Assembly (NCBI GenBank): GCA_029936425.1
Contig: JAPYSU010000008.1
Coordinates: 75,469 to 139,468 of the forward strand
Source of the DNA: Litorimonas sp.
GTDB taxonomy: Bacteria; Pseudomonadota; Alphaproteobacteria; Caulobacterales; Maricaulaceae
Direction of reading: 5' to 3'
Length of the DNA: 64,000 nt
Part shown: positions 8,193 through 17,876 of the stretch, one piece after another
Layout of the letters: every line of letters starts with the position of its first letter
Numbering within the stretch: the stretch's first letter is position 1
Position numbers and translations under genes: made by a program
Notes under the pieces: generated by a model
What the model saw: the letters and a program-made list of their open reading frames with translations, nothing else
Database searches by the model: none
What the model was told of the DNA's origin: nothing

Positions 8193-8262
8193 TTCTATTC
8201 AATTCCTGCTATCATTTTTAATTCTACTCAGACGTTTCATATCGACAAACTAATTTAACATT

Positions 8263-9240
8263 TCAATCAGAATGAGATTCGATACCAAGTCCACCCTTGA
8301 GGCCCTCAACACAAAATTGGTGAAAACGTTTAGAAATATCAGCGTTAGGAACCATCACGTTAAAGCCATGGTAAGCACCAGAAAATGATTTAAAGGCAAC
8401 ATCGACGCCTTGCTCTTTGAGCCTTTGCGCGAATTGAGCGTTTTCCCTGGCAAACAAATCCAGGCTTCCCGTTGCTATTAAGGTTGGAGGAAGGTTACTT
8501 AAGTCCCTTATCCGAGCGGGTACAGCTCTTGAAGATGGACAGGGTGCGCCTGACGTACCGCCAAGATAAGCACTCCATCCATAATCGTTATTCTTAGTTG
8601 ACCAAATAAAATAATCAGTATCCTCTGCAGGAGGTGTAACTTTTCCTGTGCGGTCATCTAACATCGGATACACCAATAACTGGAAAGCGATAGGGTATTC
8701 CCCGCGATCCCGCGCTGATATTGATAAAATAGCAGCATGCCCCCCACCCGCACTATCCCCGCCGATAGCAATACGGGACGGGTCGATCCGGAGATCTTCT
8801 GCATTTTTAAAGATCCAACTTAGTGCCAGGTAATTATCATTCAAGGCCGCCGGATAAGAGGCTTCGGGCGCAAGACGGTACTCTGGCAAAACGATGACAC
8901 AGCCCACAGAGGCTGCCAGTTTTTGCATTGAGGGAAGAGCATGTTCGGGAGAACCAAACACAAATCCTCCTCCATGTAAGTATACAATAGCAGGACGGCT
9001 CTGCCCGTCTGAGACAGGGTCAACAATCAGCATACGAAGACTGCCCTCTCGATCGGGGCAATCTATAACTACTTCGCGATAGTGAGGCTCTGGTAATGGT
9101 TCGGGCGTCGGAAAACACCTGATGCTTGTAAGGTTTTCGTCATTCAATTCAAATTCTGTAAATGTCTTCAATGCAGGACGCAGTTCAACATTTACGAGAG
9201 ATAATTTTTCTACCAGGGCTTTATGCTTATTCTGTTCCAT
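8263..9240 (-). CDS. Alpha/beta hydrolase, HSL-family esterase
   Basis: A 325-residue hormone-sensitive-lipase-type esterase. HGGGF (89-93) forms the oxyanion hole, GDSAGG carries nucleophile Ser163, Asp261 sits in SLDLF and His291 in YHGF, completing the triad. No signal peptide, so it is cytoplasmic. It lies upstream of the ferredoxin reductase on the same strand (70-bp gap) and probably shares a transcript with it. Likely role: hydrolysis of an ester or lactone in the substrate or an intermediate. Family assignment is firm; the substrate is unknown. Confidence 0.9.
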   Translation of the reverse strand: MEQNKHKALVEKLSLVNVELRPALKTFTEFELNDENLTSIRCFPTPEPLPEPHYREVVIDCPDREGSLRMLIVDPVSDGQSRPAIVYLHGGGFVFGSPEHALPSMQKLAASVGCVIVLPEYRLAPEASYPAALNDNYLALSWIFKNAEDLRIDPSRIAIGGDSAGGGHAAILSISARDRGEYPIAFQLLVYPMLDDRTGKVTPPAEDTDYFIWSTKNNDYGWSAYLGGTSGAPCPSSRAVPARIRDLSNLPPTLIATGSLDLFARENAQFAQRLKEQGVDVAFKSFSGAYHGFNVMVPNADISKRFHQFCVEGLKGGLGIESHSD

Positions 9241-9482
9241 CTACAGCGTTTCAACACTCAATTCTTTTTTGGCAGATATATTACAACCTACTTACCGTCT
9301 TTTTCATCAAATAATGAACGCATTAAACTCACAACTAAGATAGTTGGCACGTTAAATTTCGTGAGAAAACTATAAAGCTACACAAGTTCGTGGACCCTTG
9401 GTGAAAACCTATTCTTTAGAAGAGGCTTTATTCATCGCCTGCACCTCGCCATTGTGCGAAGGTTGCATTGCGGAGGAATCTT

Positions 9483-10016
9483 ATGGCACGTGTCGAAGAC
9501 AGGCTAAAAATCGCAGATAAGCTTCACCTTTATACCCACGCGATTGATCGGCGACGGTGGGATCTCATGCCTAAAATTTTTCATGATGAAGCTATTTTTT
9601 TATTTGGAGAGGTCGAAGGAGATTGGCGAGGGTTTATTGAACAAGCCAAAGCCATAATAGATCCAATGATTTCTACCCATCACCAACTTGCCAATACACT
9701 CTTTAATTTCGATGGCGACGTTGCGCATTGCGAAAGCTACCTAACAGCGACCCACATTTTGCCTGCTGATTATCCGGTCGACATGCCCTTTCCGGGCATT
9801 GGACGTCGATATGTTGTCACTGTGGGCGCGCGTTATATTGACAGGTTCGAAAAGCAAAATGATGAATGGTGGCTCAAAAGCAGAAATGGTGTGTTTGACT
9901 GGAGACAGGATACAGAGCTCAATGACGGAGGGTTAATAGACGGCCCTCAGGACGCGCTAGGTCAAACAAATGAAAGTGATCCGTCCACAATCGTGACGTC
10001 AAAATGGCGCGAATAG
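9483..10016 (+). CDS. NTF2-like (SnoaL) protein
   Basis: The ATG at 9483 follows a GGAGG at 9472-9476 and is preferred over an upstream TTG at 9468. The 177-residue product starts ARVEDRLKIADKLHLYTHAIDRRRWD, the typical opening helix of SnoaL-like proteins related to dehydratases, isomerases and small dioxygenase subunits. Further marks are FHDEAIFLFG, THHQLANTLF and a C-terminal YIDRFEKQNDEWW strand. Possible roles are dehydration or isomerisation of a pathway intermediate, or a partner of a ring-hydroxylating oxygenase. It is divergent from the esterase, with 242 bp between them. Confidence 0.75.
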   Translation: MARVEDRLKIADKLHLYTHAIDRRRWDLMPKIFHDEAIFLFGEVEGDWRGFIEQAKAIIDPMISTHHQLANTLFNFDGDVAHCESYLTATHILPADYPVDMPFPGIGRRYVVTVGARYIDRFEKQNDEWWLKSRNGVFDWRQDTELNDGGLIDGPQDALGQTNESDPSTIVTSKWRE

Positions 10017-10048
10017 GCGTGTCGACTATAAAGTAACGAAAACAAGCA

Positions 10049-10876
10049 ATGGTTAAATCTCTTACGTCTCGAAAAAGTTTTTTGCGACAGCCTCTCCTTC
10101 ATTTTGCTATTTTGGGTAGTTTGATATTCATTTGGGATGCTGTCCGTCCGCCTTCTCTTTCTTCGGACAATTTCAACATTGTGGTCACCCAATCGGAAAT
10201 AGATCGCATGAGCAGGCTTTGGACCAAAACCTGGGGACGCAATCCGACGGAGAAAGAACTTCAGGATCTTGTTCAAGAACACATCAAAGACGAAATATAC
10301 TATCGAGAGGCTCTCAAATTGGGGCTTGATCAGAATGACGTTGTTATTCGCAGGCGCCTTCGTCAAAAAATGGATTTCTTCTCGACCGACTCTCTTGAAC
10401 CGAACGAGAGTGATTTGCGGAAATATTATGAGAATAATTTAGAAAATTATCTCCAAAAGCCAACCTACACTATTGAACAAATATATTATAAATCAGAGAA
10501 AGAGAGCCAGCTCAACCAAGACCTCGCGGCTTTAAACTCCGGCGCGACTACATACGGAATGGGACACCAAATCAGCCTGCCGAAGCTTCTTACCGAAACG
10601 GATCAAAACCAAATTTCAAAAACTTTCGGGTTGTCCTTTTATAATCAGGTCAAGGACTTGCCCTGGAACAAATGGTCGGGCCCGATTTCTTCCGGTTTTG
10701 GAATACATATTGTAAGGATTGACAAATCGGCGGAAGAACGAACGATGGCCTTTGAGGAGGTTTCGGAGAAAGTTCAATTTGATTTCCTACGCGACGCCGA
10801 GGCGCAAAAAATCGACACGACATATGCCGAATTTCGCGAACCCTATAAAATTACTATTCAGACGTCAGAAGATTGA
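10049..10876 (+). CDS. Membrane-anchored parvulin-like peptidyl-prolyl isomerase
   Basis: This 275-residue protein has a single N-terminal membrane anchor (about 17-32, LLHFAILGSLIFIWDAV). A SurA/PpiD-like helical region follows (TQSEIDRM, then LVQEHIKDEIYYREALKLGLDQNDVVIRRRL). A degenerate rotamase domain comes next, ending in GPISSGFGIHIVRIDK (about 211-226), the parvulin-type terminal strand. It probably acts in the periplasm. The next gene starts inside its stop codon region, so it is coupled to the HupE/UreJ-like gene, with a DUF3604 gene following. Confidence 0.8.
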   Translation: MVKSLTSRKSFLRQPLLHFAILGSLIFIWDAVRPPSLSSDNFNIVVTQSEIDRMSRLWTKTWGRNPTEKELQDLVQEHIKDEIYYREALKLGLDQNDVVIRRRLRQKMDFFSTDSLEPNESDLRKYYENNLENYLQKPTYTIEQIYYKSEKESQLNQDLAALNSGATTYGMGHQISLPKLLTETDQNQISKTFGLSFYNQVKDLPWNKWSGPISSGFGIHIVRIDKSAEERTMAFEEVSEKVQFDFLRDAEAQKIDTTYAEFREPYKITIQTSED

Positions 10877-11877
10877 TGCGCGTTTTTCTCATCATTCTGG
10901 GTTCAATATTCTTAATGCTTAGCTCGACAGCGACAGCCCATGAAATAAATCCAGGCTACCTTGAAATTACTGAAGTTGAACGTGATGGTAAAGAGTCTAC
11001 TCAAGCAGCTTTCATCTATGACACAATCTGGAAAGCTCCGCTTCGGCTGGGTCGACCTCTAGCTGTCATCCCCGAGATGCCGGGGGATTGCCTGAGCGAA
11101 GCAGTTTCTACGCATCAAAAAAGCGGAGGAGTTATTTTCATCGGCATCAGTTTTATATGTGAAAAGTCTTTACAGGGTCGTTCAGTAGTATTTGCTGGAC
11201 TGGACTCCACCGTCACCGATGTACTGACACGCTTTCAGCCGCTATCCGGCGAGCAACAGACCTTGAGGGCTTCCCCCAGTGACCCTGAAATCCAATTTAC
11301 TGAAAACCCAACCCGTTGGGATGTTTCAAAAACCTATTTCGTTCTAGGCGTTGAACATATCTGGTTTGGTTTCGATCACTTGCTATTCGTCCTGGGACTG
11401 GTCCTTCTCATCAAAGGAAAGCGCCGTATTTTTGAAACCATAACCGCGTTTACATTGGCGCATTCAGTGACATTAATTGCGACGACCCTGGGATGGGTCA
11501 GCCTCTCCATCAAACCTGTCGAAGCTGTTATAGCGCTTTCCATTTTATTTCTAGCGAGCGAAATAGCTCAGAAAAAACCAGATCAAATGCGCTTCACAGA
11601 ACAACGCCCTTGGATTTTTGCATCCGCATTTGGGCTTTTACATGGTTTCGGATTTGCAAGCGCACTGGCGAATATAGGAATGCCATATCAACAAATTCCA
11701 ACGGCCCTTTTGACTTTCAACTTAGGGGTGGAGTTTGGCCAAATTGCCTTTGTTGGCGTAATCCTGGTGGTCATCGCTCTGGCAGACAAAATAAAGATAA
11801 GACGTCCGGCCGAATTGTTGTCCAGTTACTTTATTGGGTCACTATCGATGTTTTGGGTCTTACAGAGAATAATGTAA
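10876..11877 (+). CDS. HupE/UreJ-family membrane protein
   Basis: The ATG at 10876 overlaps the preceding TGA, indicating translational coupling; a TTG at 10873 is in frame but less likely. The 333-residue product has a signal peptide ending near TATAHEINPGY, a soluble segment of about 130 residues, and then a HupE/UreJ_2 membrane domain. That domain carries GVEHIWFGFDHLLFV, AHSVTLI, EAVIALSILF, LHGFGFASAL and FNLGVEFGQ in order. The His/Glu-rich membrane motifs suggest metal (nickel or cobalt type) or other small-ligand handling in relatives. No hydrogenase or urease genes are present, so the ligand and role here are unknown. Confidence 0.85.
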   Translation: MRVFLIILGSIFLMLSSTATAHEINPGYLEITEVERDGKESTQAAFIYDTIWKAPLRLGRPLAVIPEMPGDCLSEAVSTHQKSGGVIFIGISFICEKSLQGRSVVFAGLDSTVTDVLTRFQPLSGEQQTLRASPSDPEIQFTENPTRWDVSKTYFVLGVEHIWFGFDHLLFVLGLVLLIKGKRRIFETITAFTLAHSVTLIATTLGWVSLSIKPVEAVIALSILFLASEIAQKKPDQMRFTEQRPWIFASAFGLLHGFGFASALANIGMPYQQIPTALLTFNLGVEFGQIAFVGVILVVIALADKIKIRRPAELLSSYFIGSLSMFWVLQRIM

Positions 11878-12012
11878 GGTCATCCTCTTCAAAAGATGGA
11901 AATTAATCAACGTAATAATCGCAACAGGTGAATCGCCAAAAACCTAGCTTTTGTATTGATTGGATTAAACTAGAAAAGACGTAAAATATGGCTAATCGGG
12001 AGAGAGATTACT

Positions 12013-13965
12013 ATGAGAAAAAACCAATCAATTAAGCTCGCTCTTTTACTGTCAGCAACCCTTCTGGCCTCCGCGTCCGTTTCTGCGCAGGACCAAAAGC
12101 TAAACAAAACCCCTTACTCTCCTGCCTTAACGCATTCCTTTCCCGATACTGTCTTGTGGGGGGACCTCCACTTACATTCAAATTTGTCGATGGATGCCTT
12201 TACTCTCGGTAATACGTCTTTAAGCCCGGATGAGGCTTATCGATTTGCAAAAGGGGAAACTGTCGAAAGCACTTCTGGCGGCGCAGCCAGACTTTCGGTC
12301 CCTCTGGATTTTTTAGCGGTTACAGATCATGCAGAATATGTAGGTGTCATGGCGGGTTTGACGGATGAGGAAGTGTCTAACTGGTCAATTTCCCCGCCAG
12401 AGGAAACGAAGGCCGTTTCGCAAATTTTCGAAAAATCCAAAATATCGTTAGAAGCCGCTATCAAGAGCACCCCGGTAGGTGGCCGATGGGCAGAGTATTT
12501 TGATCAAGGGAAAGATCGAAATATTATGGAGGAATTCGTCGATGCTGTACAACAAAGAGGTGATGCAGAATTAATACCTGAAGAATTACAAAAATCAATT
12601 TGGCAAAAAGTTGCAAGCATTGCTGATAAACACAATGACCCTGGTAACTTCACCGCCATAATCGGCTATGAATGGACGACTATTTATGAAGGGAACAACC
12701 TCCATCGAGTTGTGATCTTTAAAGATGACGCCTCAAAAGCCGGACAGCAACGGCCCTTCTCAGCCATTGACAGTCAGGATCCAGAAGATTTGTGGGCCTC
12801 TTTGCAAAGGTATGAAGACCTTACCGGGGGAGACGTCATGGCAATCCCTCACAATGGAAATGTAAGCAATGGGGCCATGTTTGCAGTCACCGACATGAAT
12901 GGTGATCCTATTGATGCGGATTACGCATTAAGACGAGCGCGATGGGAGCCTATTTACGAGGTCACACAGGTCAAAGGGGATGCGGAGTCGCACCCAACAC
13001 TTTCGCCTGACGATGAGTTCGCGGAATTTGAGAATTGGGACGAAGGAAATGTCGCAATGTCTGAAGAGAAAATAGATGACATGCTCAAATATGAGTATGG
13101 GCGTTCAGCCCTTAAAGTCGGTCTGGAGATAGAGGATAGAATAGGCGTTAACCCCTATAAATTTGGAATGATTGGCAGCACTGATTCTCACACCGGGCTT
13201 TCGACATCTGATAATGATAATTTCTTCGGTAAATTCCCTGGATCCGAGCCGAAAATAGACCGATTGAGTAATAAGATGGCCGATTATCTATGGCCCAACA
13301 TCAAAGTGTCGTCTTCCGGATATACGGGCGTTTGGGCAAGAGAAAATACCCGGGAGGCAATTTTTGACGCTTTGCGCCGAAAGGAGGTTTACGCGAGTAC
13401 TGGCCCTAGAATAGCGCTGAGATTTTTCGCGGGATGGAATTATAATCAAGCAGACCTGAAGGCATCGAATTTTGTAGAACGAGCCTATAAGGGCGGCGTG
13501 CCAATGGGCGGAACCTTGGAAACAGCAACGTCAGATCAGGCACCCGTTTTTCTGCTCAGCGCGTTGCGAGACCCAAATGGCGCAAATTTAGACCGGGCTC
13601 AAATCATAAAAGGTTGGGTGGATAGAGAGGGGACATCTCACGAAAAAATTTACAACGTCAGCCTTTCAGATAATCGGATTGTTGAGGCAGATGGAAAAGC
13701 CGAGCCTGTTGGCAATACTGTAGACGTCAAAACAGCAACTTATTCAAATGACATAGGCGCGGTAGAGCTATCCGCCGTCTGGACTGATCCAGATTTTGAT
13801 ACTGAATTGGATGCTTTTTATTATGCACGCGTTTTGGAAATTCCAACGCCCCGATGGTCAACTTATGACGCCGTGCGTTTCGGCGTCGATCTACCGGACG
13901 GAGTACCTGCTACTTTGCAAGAGCGTGTTTATAGCTCTCCCATCTGGTACGAAACAGATAACTAA
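12013..13965 (+). CDS. DUF3604 protein (PHP-like metal-dependent hydrolase fold), exported
   Basis: A 650-residue protein with a signal peptide (hydrophobic to about residue 24, ASVSAQ) and a good ribosome-binding site (GGGAGAGAG). DUF3604 is related to PHP phosphoesterases. Metal-ligand-like motifs are visible: GDLHLHSNLSMDA (His53, His55), VTDHAEYVG (Asp105, His106), IGYEWTT, AIPHNGN and GSTDSHTG. It follows the PPIase and HupE/UreJ-like genes by 135 bp with its own likely promoter. It would work in the periplasm; the reaction is unknown. Confidence 0.85.
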   Translation: MRKNQSIKLALLLSATLLASASVSAQDQKLNKTPYSPALTHSFPDTVLWGDLHLHSNLSMDAFTLGNTSLSPDEAYRFAKGETVESTSGGAARLSVPLDFLAVTDHAEYVGVMAGLTDEEVSNWSISPPEETKAVSQIFEKSKISLEAAIKSTPVGGRWAEYFDQGKDRNIMEEFVDAVQQRGDAELIPEELQKSIWQKVASIADKHNDPGNFTAIIGYEWTTIYEGNNLHRVVIFKDDASKAGQQRPFSAIDSQDPEDLWASLQRYEDLTGGDVMAIPHNGNVSNGAMFAVTDMNGDPIDADYALRRARWEPIYEVTQVKGDAESHPTLSPDDEFAEFENWDEGNVAMSEEKIDDMLKYEYGRSALKVGLEIEDRIGVNPYKFGMIGSTDSHTGLSTSDNDNFFGKFPGSEPKIDRLSNKMADYLWPNIKVSSSGYTGVWARENTREAIFDALRRKEVYASTGPRIALRFFAGWNYNQADLKASNFVERAYKGGVPMGGTLETATSDQAPVFLLSALRDPNGANLDRAQIIKGWVDREGTSHEKIYNVSLSDNRIVEADGKAEPVGNTVDVKTATYSNDIGAVELSAVWTDPDFDTELDAFYYARVLEIPTPRWSTYDAVRFGVDLPDGVPATLQERVYSSPIWYETDN

Positions 13966-13976
13966 CTATCTAAAAG

Positions 13977-14009
13977 CCGCTCGCTAAGAAAATTTCACCA
14001 TCCGAGCGG
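13977..14009. terminator. Possible hairpin between convergent genes
   Basis: CCGCTCG (13977-13983) and CGAGCGG (14003-14009) form a 7-bp stem with a 19-nt AT-rich loop, between the DUF3604 stop and the SDR stop. There is no strong T-run, so terminator function is uncertain. Confidence 0.3.
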
Positions 14010-14028
14010 TATGAGGTTTTCGGGGGTA

Positions 14029-14784
14029 TTAGAGTGACTCGCCGTTGTCGATAAGGATGTCGGAGCCGTTGAGAAAGCGGGATTCATCTGAAGACAAATA
14101 AAGCACCAAATTTCCAACGTCTTCTGGTTTTCCCATTGCATTTGCTTTTGCGGGCTCGGCCAATTGATCATCTGTCAAACCTGTCACCGCCGACTTCACC
14201 ATATCCGTGTCATGTGTCCCGGGAAGGATCACATTACATCGCACATTATTTTTCACTTCCAGACAATGCGCAGCAATACTCCGTGTCATAGACAGAATAG
14301 CGCCCTTCGCTGCGGTATATGATACAATTGGACCCATGCCCTTCTTTGCGGCAATTGAAGAAATATTCACGATGGATCCGCCGCCGGACTTTGTCATTTC
14401 CGGAATGGCATATTTACATCCCAGAAATGTTCCTTCGACCATGACCGAATTAATGAACCTGAATTTTTCGAGAGTGCTATCTTCAACGGACGTAAAATCC
14501 ACGACACCCGCATTATTGACTAGGACATCAAGCCGGCCAAACTGATTAACGGTTTCGTCAACAACCTCTTTCCAACGCTCTTCATTGCGCACATCCTGCT
14601 GCATGAAAACGGCCCCATCGATGGATTGGGCCGTTTCCCTACCAATAGCTTCGTCAATGTCGGTGATCACTACTTGTGCCCCCTCAGAGGCCAACAGGCG
14701 TGCATCAGCTTTACCTAGACCGCGTGCCGCGCCGGTTATAATGGCGACTTTACTGGCAACACGGCCTTTTTTATTGACTGTCAT
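14029..14784 (-). CDS. Short-chain dehydrogenase/reductase (SDR)
   Basis: A classical 251-residue SDR with TGAARGLG cofactor motif, NNAGV, catalytic Ser region NISSIAAKKG and YTAAKG (Tyr/Lys). Asp in VVITDID after the second strand suggests NAD(H). It lies just downstream of the TonB receptor (18-bp gap) and is probably co-transcribed with it. A hydroxyl/keto oxidoreductase step on a pathway intermediate is likely. Confidence 0.9.
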   Translation of the reverse strand: MTVNKKGRVASKVAIITGAARGLGKADARLLASEGAQVVITDIDEAIGRETAQSIDGAVFMQQDVRNEERWKEVVDETVNQFGRLDVLVNNAGVVDFTSVEDSTLEKFRFINSVMVEGTFLGCKYAIPEMTKSGGGSIVNISSIAAKKGMGPIVSYTAAKGAILSMTRSIAAHCLEVKNNVRCNVILPGTHDTDMVKSAVTGLTDDQLAEPAKANAMGKPEDVGNLVLYLSSDESRFLNGSDILIDNGESL

Positions 14785-14802
14785 TTTTAGAACGCGCTTT
14801 AT

Positions 14803-17097
14803 CTAGAAGCTTGTCTTGAACTCGATACCCCAACGACGCGCAATCTCAGGATTGGTGAAGTAGAAATCCGGTAGCGCGTTAAATGGCCGTCCGTTTCGGC
14901 CCACACCATCAGCCAGTACATCCTTACCGAAGGCTGTCACCGACAAGTCAATCGGAAGGCCAGTATCTTCTTTATAAGTATCAAGCGTCACTGAAATATC
15001 TACAACATCTGTAGACGGCTTGATAGCTCGCGGATCAAGTTCGAACAGAGCCGCCCCTGCCACAAAGCTATCTGTATGTTTGTAATTAGCCGTGAAGGTA
15101 AGATCAGCATTGCCGATAGGCAGAATGTAATCTCCGCCTAAGGCAAAAGTGAATTTTGGTGCACGGCGTAATTGGGCCGTATCTGAAATATCAATAACTT
15201 GACCCTCCGTAGAAGAGCCGATGCGTGTGTCCAGAGCCGTGAAATTATTGTATTTCCACTCTAAAAGACCTACAGCAAATCTGAAATTCAGATTTTCATT
15301 CGGGACATAGACCCCTTCAAGTTCAGCGCCGTAAGTTTCGGCAGACGCTGCATTGAATACGATAGTCGCAGTGGTGTTATCACCCAATCCGAACAGCAGT
15401 TCTTCCTGCTTATCATCATATTTCGAGTAAAATAATGTTGGGTTGAAACGTAGCTTATTATCCGATGTCTGGGCGCGGAAACCAACTTCGAAACTGTCGA
15501 GTGTCTCTGGTTGGTAAGGTCCGATAGCATCAGGTGTCACAGCACGACCATTAAATCCGCCGCTTCGAATACCTCTTGAATAGCTGGCATACCCAAACAG
15601 ATTATCCGTAAACTGGTTATCAATAATCACGCGCCAAGTCGGATCGTTGAAAGTTTCTTGGGCCTGAGCACTTGCATCAACCGAACCATCGGCAGGGTTC
15701 AGGAAGTCCCGTAGAAATTCCTTTTTCTCGGATGAATAACGTAGGCCGCCTGTAATCCTCAAAGTATCCGTTAGATTATAAGTTCCTTCGCCGAAAATAG
15801 ACGCAACACGTGTATCTTGCTCTGCATAGTAACTTTGAACCGCGGCACCCAAGGAGAAAATCTGACCACTATCTGTACCACCGAAAGGACTATCAACAGG
15901 AAAAATATCGTAATGGGTATCAAGATAATACGCCCCTAAAACAAAGTTAAACGGGCCATCGAGGTCGGAAGAGAATCGAATCTCTTGGCTGAACTGGTCT
16001 GAGTTTTGGGGTCGATAGGCTGCAATTAGAGGAACGGGTCCGGCTCCCAAATCGATTGGGAGTGTTCCTGTATTTTCTTCCTCAAGCGTTTCTTCTGAAT
16101 CGCGGAAACCAGTGACAGATGTAATTGTACCGTTCCCAACTTCCCAATTCATTTCTAGCGTTGCTGCGAACGTCTCAATTGGAGCCGTGTAAGGAATAGC
16201 GCCAAAAGAAGTTTCAAACCCGCTATCTTCTGCAATATCAAAAGAACCTTCGCGGCAAGCAGACGGCTCTAAAGCGCCCAAGGCAGCACAGATACCTTCA
16301 CCTTGCTCTGTCAAGTTGAGGATCGGTGGATAGAAAGAATTGTCGTCTTGGTAATCCAAAGCAAGATAGGCGTCGAAATTTTCAGTAGGGGTAAAGAGGA
16401 AAGAAGCACCAAATGTGTCTGAGTCTTTGCCCGGGTCATTTTCACCCGTAACGAAACTATCCGTAAAGCTATCCGACTCATTATGAATATAATATAATTT
16501 AGCCGCCAGGACATCCTCTACAACAGGCAATTCAGCAAATACTTTAAAGTCAAATTGATTGTGAGAACCGAATAAAGTGCTTGTCCGGAGATTGGCCTCG
16601 CCTGATGGGCGCTTTCGCCTTACATTGATTGTTCCGCCGATTGTATTTCGCCCGTACAATGTTCCTTGCGGGCCACGTAGAACTTCAACAGATTCAACAT
16701 CGTCGAGATCAAACAAAGCGCCTGTATTCCAAGCCAGGAAAACGCCATCAATGGATACACCGACCGTTGGGTCAAATGACTTTTCCAAATCAGAGAAACT
16801 CAACCCCCGTATAGAAGCTCCTAAGGCATTACCCGAAAAGTTTACGCTTTCTAACTCTACATTCGGTATAAAGTTTTCAACTTGAGTAAGTTCTTGGGCT
16901 TGGTTTCGCTCGAGCACGCCTTCGGTCAAGGCTGTGACCGCGACTGGGGTAGACTGCAAATTTTCTTTTCTCTTCCGGGCGGTAACGACGATCTCGTCAA
17001 CTCCTCCGCCTGCTGTAGTTTGCGCGTAAGCAAAATCTGTAACACCAAAGATTAAAGCACAAAGCACGGCTGAACTTGAACCAAATTTGATTGACAT
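14803..17097 (-). CDS. TonB-dependent outer-membrane receptor
   Basis: The start at 17097 is preferred to the longer frame from 17202. It has an AGGGGA ribosome-binding site and opens a proper signal peptide (MSIKFGSSSAVLCALIFG...AYA). The 764-residue protein then has EIVVTARKRKENLQSTPVAVTAL at the start of the plug, the plug motif EVLRGPQGTLYGRNTIGG, and a beta-barrel ending in the aromatic WGIEFKTSF. This layout is typical of sphingomonad/caulobacter-type receptors importing large or hydrophobic organic molecules. Substrate unknown. Confidence 0.92.
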   Translation of the reverse strand: MSIKFGSSSAVLCALIFGVTDFAYAQTTAGGGVDEIVVTARKRKENLQSTPVAVTALTEGVLERNQAQELTQVENFIPNVELESVNFSGNALGASIRGLSFSDLEKSFDPTVGVSIDGVFLAWNTGALFDLDDVESVEVLRGPQGTLYGRNTIGGTINVRRKRPSGEANLRTSTLFGSHNQFDFKVFAELPVVEDVLAAKLYYIHNESDSFTDSFVTGENDPGKDSDTFGASFLFTPTENFDAYLALDYQDDNSFYPPILNLTEQGEGICAALGALEPSACREGSFDIAEDSGFETSFGAIPYTAPIETFAATLEMNWEVGNGTITSVTGFRDSEETLEEENTGTLPIDLGAGPVPLIAAYRPQNSDQFSQEIRFSSDLDGPFNFVLGAYYLDTHYDIFPVDSPFGGTDSGQIFSLGAAVQSYYAEQDTRVASIFGEGTYNLTDTLRITGGLRYSSEKKEFLRDFLNPADGSVDASAQAQETFNDPTWRVIIDNQFTDNLFGYASYSRGIRSGGFNGRAVTPDAIGPYQPETLDSFEVGFRAQTSDNKLRFNPTLFYSKYDDKQEELLFGLGDNTTATIVFNAASAETYGAELEGVYVPNENLNFRFAVGLLEWKYNNFTALDTRIGSSTEGQVIDISDTAQLRRAPKFTFALGGDYILPIGNADLTFTANYKHTDSFVAGAALFELDPRAIKPSTDVVDISVTLDTYKEDTGLPIDLSVTAFGKDVLADGVGRNGRPFNALPDFYFTNPEIARRWGIEFKTSF

Positions 17098-17386
17098 GGC
17101 TATTCCCCTAGAAATTATATATGTCTGAACTTTACAAATTGGCGAGCAATTGAATACTAATCTAATGGCTAGTGATAAAAACTTGAGGTTCTCAGAGGTC
17201 ACAAATTAGGCAATGTCTTTTAGCTAGAACCGCCAAAACTCACCGCTCTAAAAAGGAAATTTGTGCAGCAACAATAGCTCCATTACTCAGCATTCACTAA
17301 GTTAACGGTCAATCAGTCACTCTGGCGAAAACGCTTGGCGAAAGGTGAAATTCTGCGGACGTCAGGTCAGCGGTAATAAAATAGAT

Positions 17387-17773
17387 TTAGCCCTTTGCCG
17401 CCTTCACAGCGGCGTTGACTTTGTTTACATCAAAATAATAGGGACGAATTTCACAAACTTTATCGCCTTTGAAATGGAAGACTTCCAGCATCTCGATAGG
17501 CTCTTCTTCGCCCACACTGAGCGTAACAACGGCAGACACTGAGCGCTCACCAACCATAACACATTCTCGGTTCAGGCCAGTCACGCCAAGAGTTTCCATC
17601 ATCACCGGAAACAACTCCCTGAGGGCTGATTTCCCAGTATATTTGCCAGCGAAAGGTAAGGAAGAGGCCTCTTCTACCAGAAAGTCATCGGTGAGGTATG
17701 CCTCCACCTTGTCGAAATCGCCCGCTGCCGAGGCTTCATATAACTCATCAACTATTGCGCTTAAATCTGCCAT
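17387..17773 (-). CDS. SnoaL/NTF2-like protein
   Basis: This 128-residue protein follows the SnoaL-like pattern: VDELYEASAAGDFDKVEAYLTDDF at the start, a central strand with SAVVTLSVGEEEPIEMLEVFHFKGDKVCEIRPYYFD, and a short charged tail. It is divergent from the MDR reductase at 17877 and upstream of the TonB receptor on the same strand, with 289 bp between the two. It may act as a small isomerase, dehydratase or binding protein; the family is broad. Confidence 0.75.
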   Translation of the reverse strand: MADLSAIVDELYEASAAGDFDKVEAYLTDDFLVEEASSLPFAGKYTGKSALRELFPVMMETLGVTGLNRECVMVGERSVSAVVTLSVGEEEPIEMLEVFHFKGDKVCEIRPYYFDVNKVNAAVKAAKG

Positions 17774-17876
17774 TCTGTTCCCCTTATCCTTTTGACCAGT
17801 TTCTAACGAGTGTTCCCCCCGTTATCACCTCTAATATAAGCTAGTGCTATCTCGATTCTAATGAAAAGGCCTCACC

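Noticed and set aside
17345..17542. 65-codon ORF on the + strand
   Set aside because: Shadow of the SnoaL-like gene on the opposite strand.
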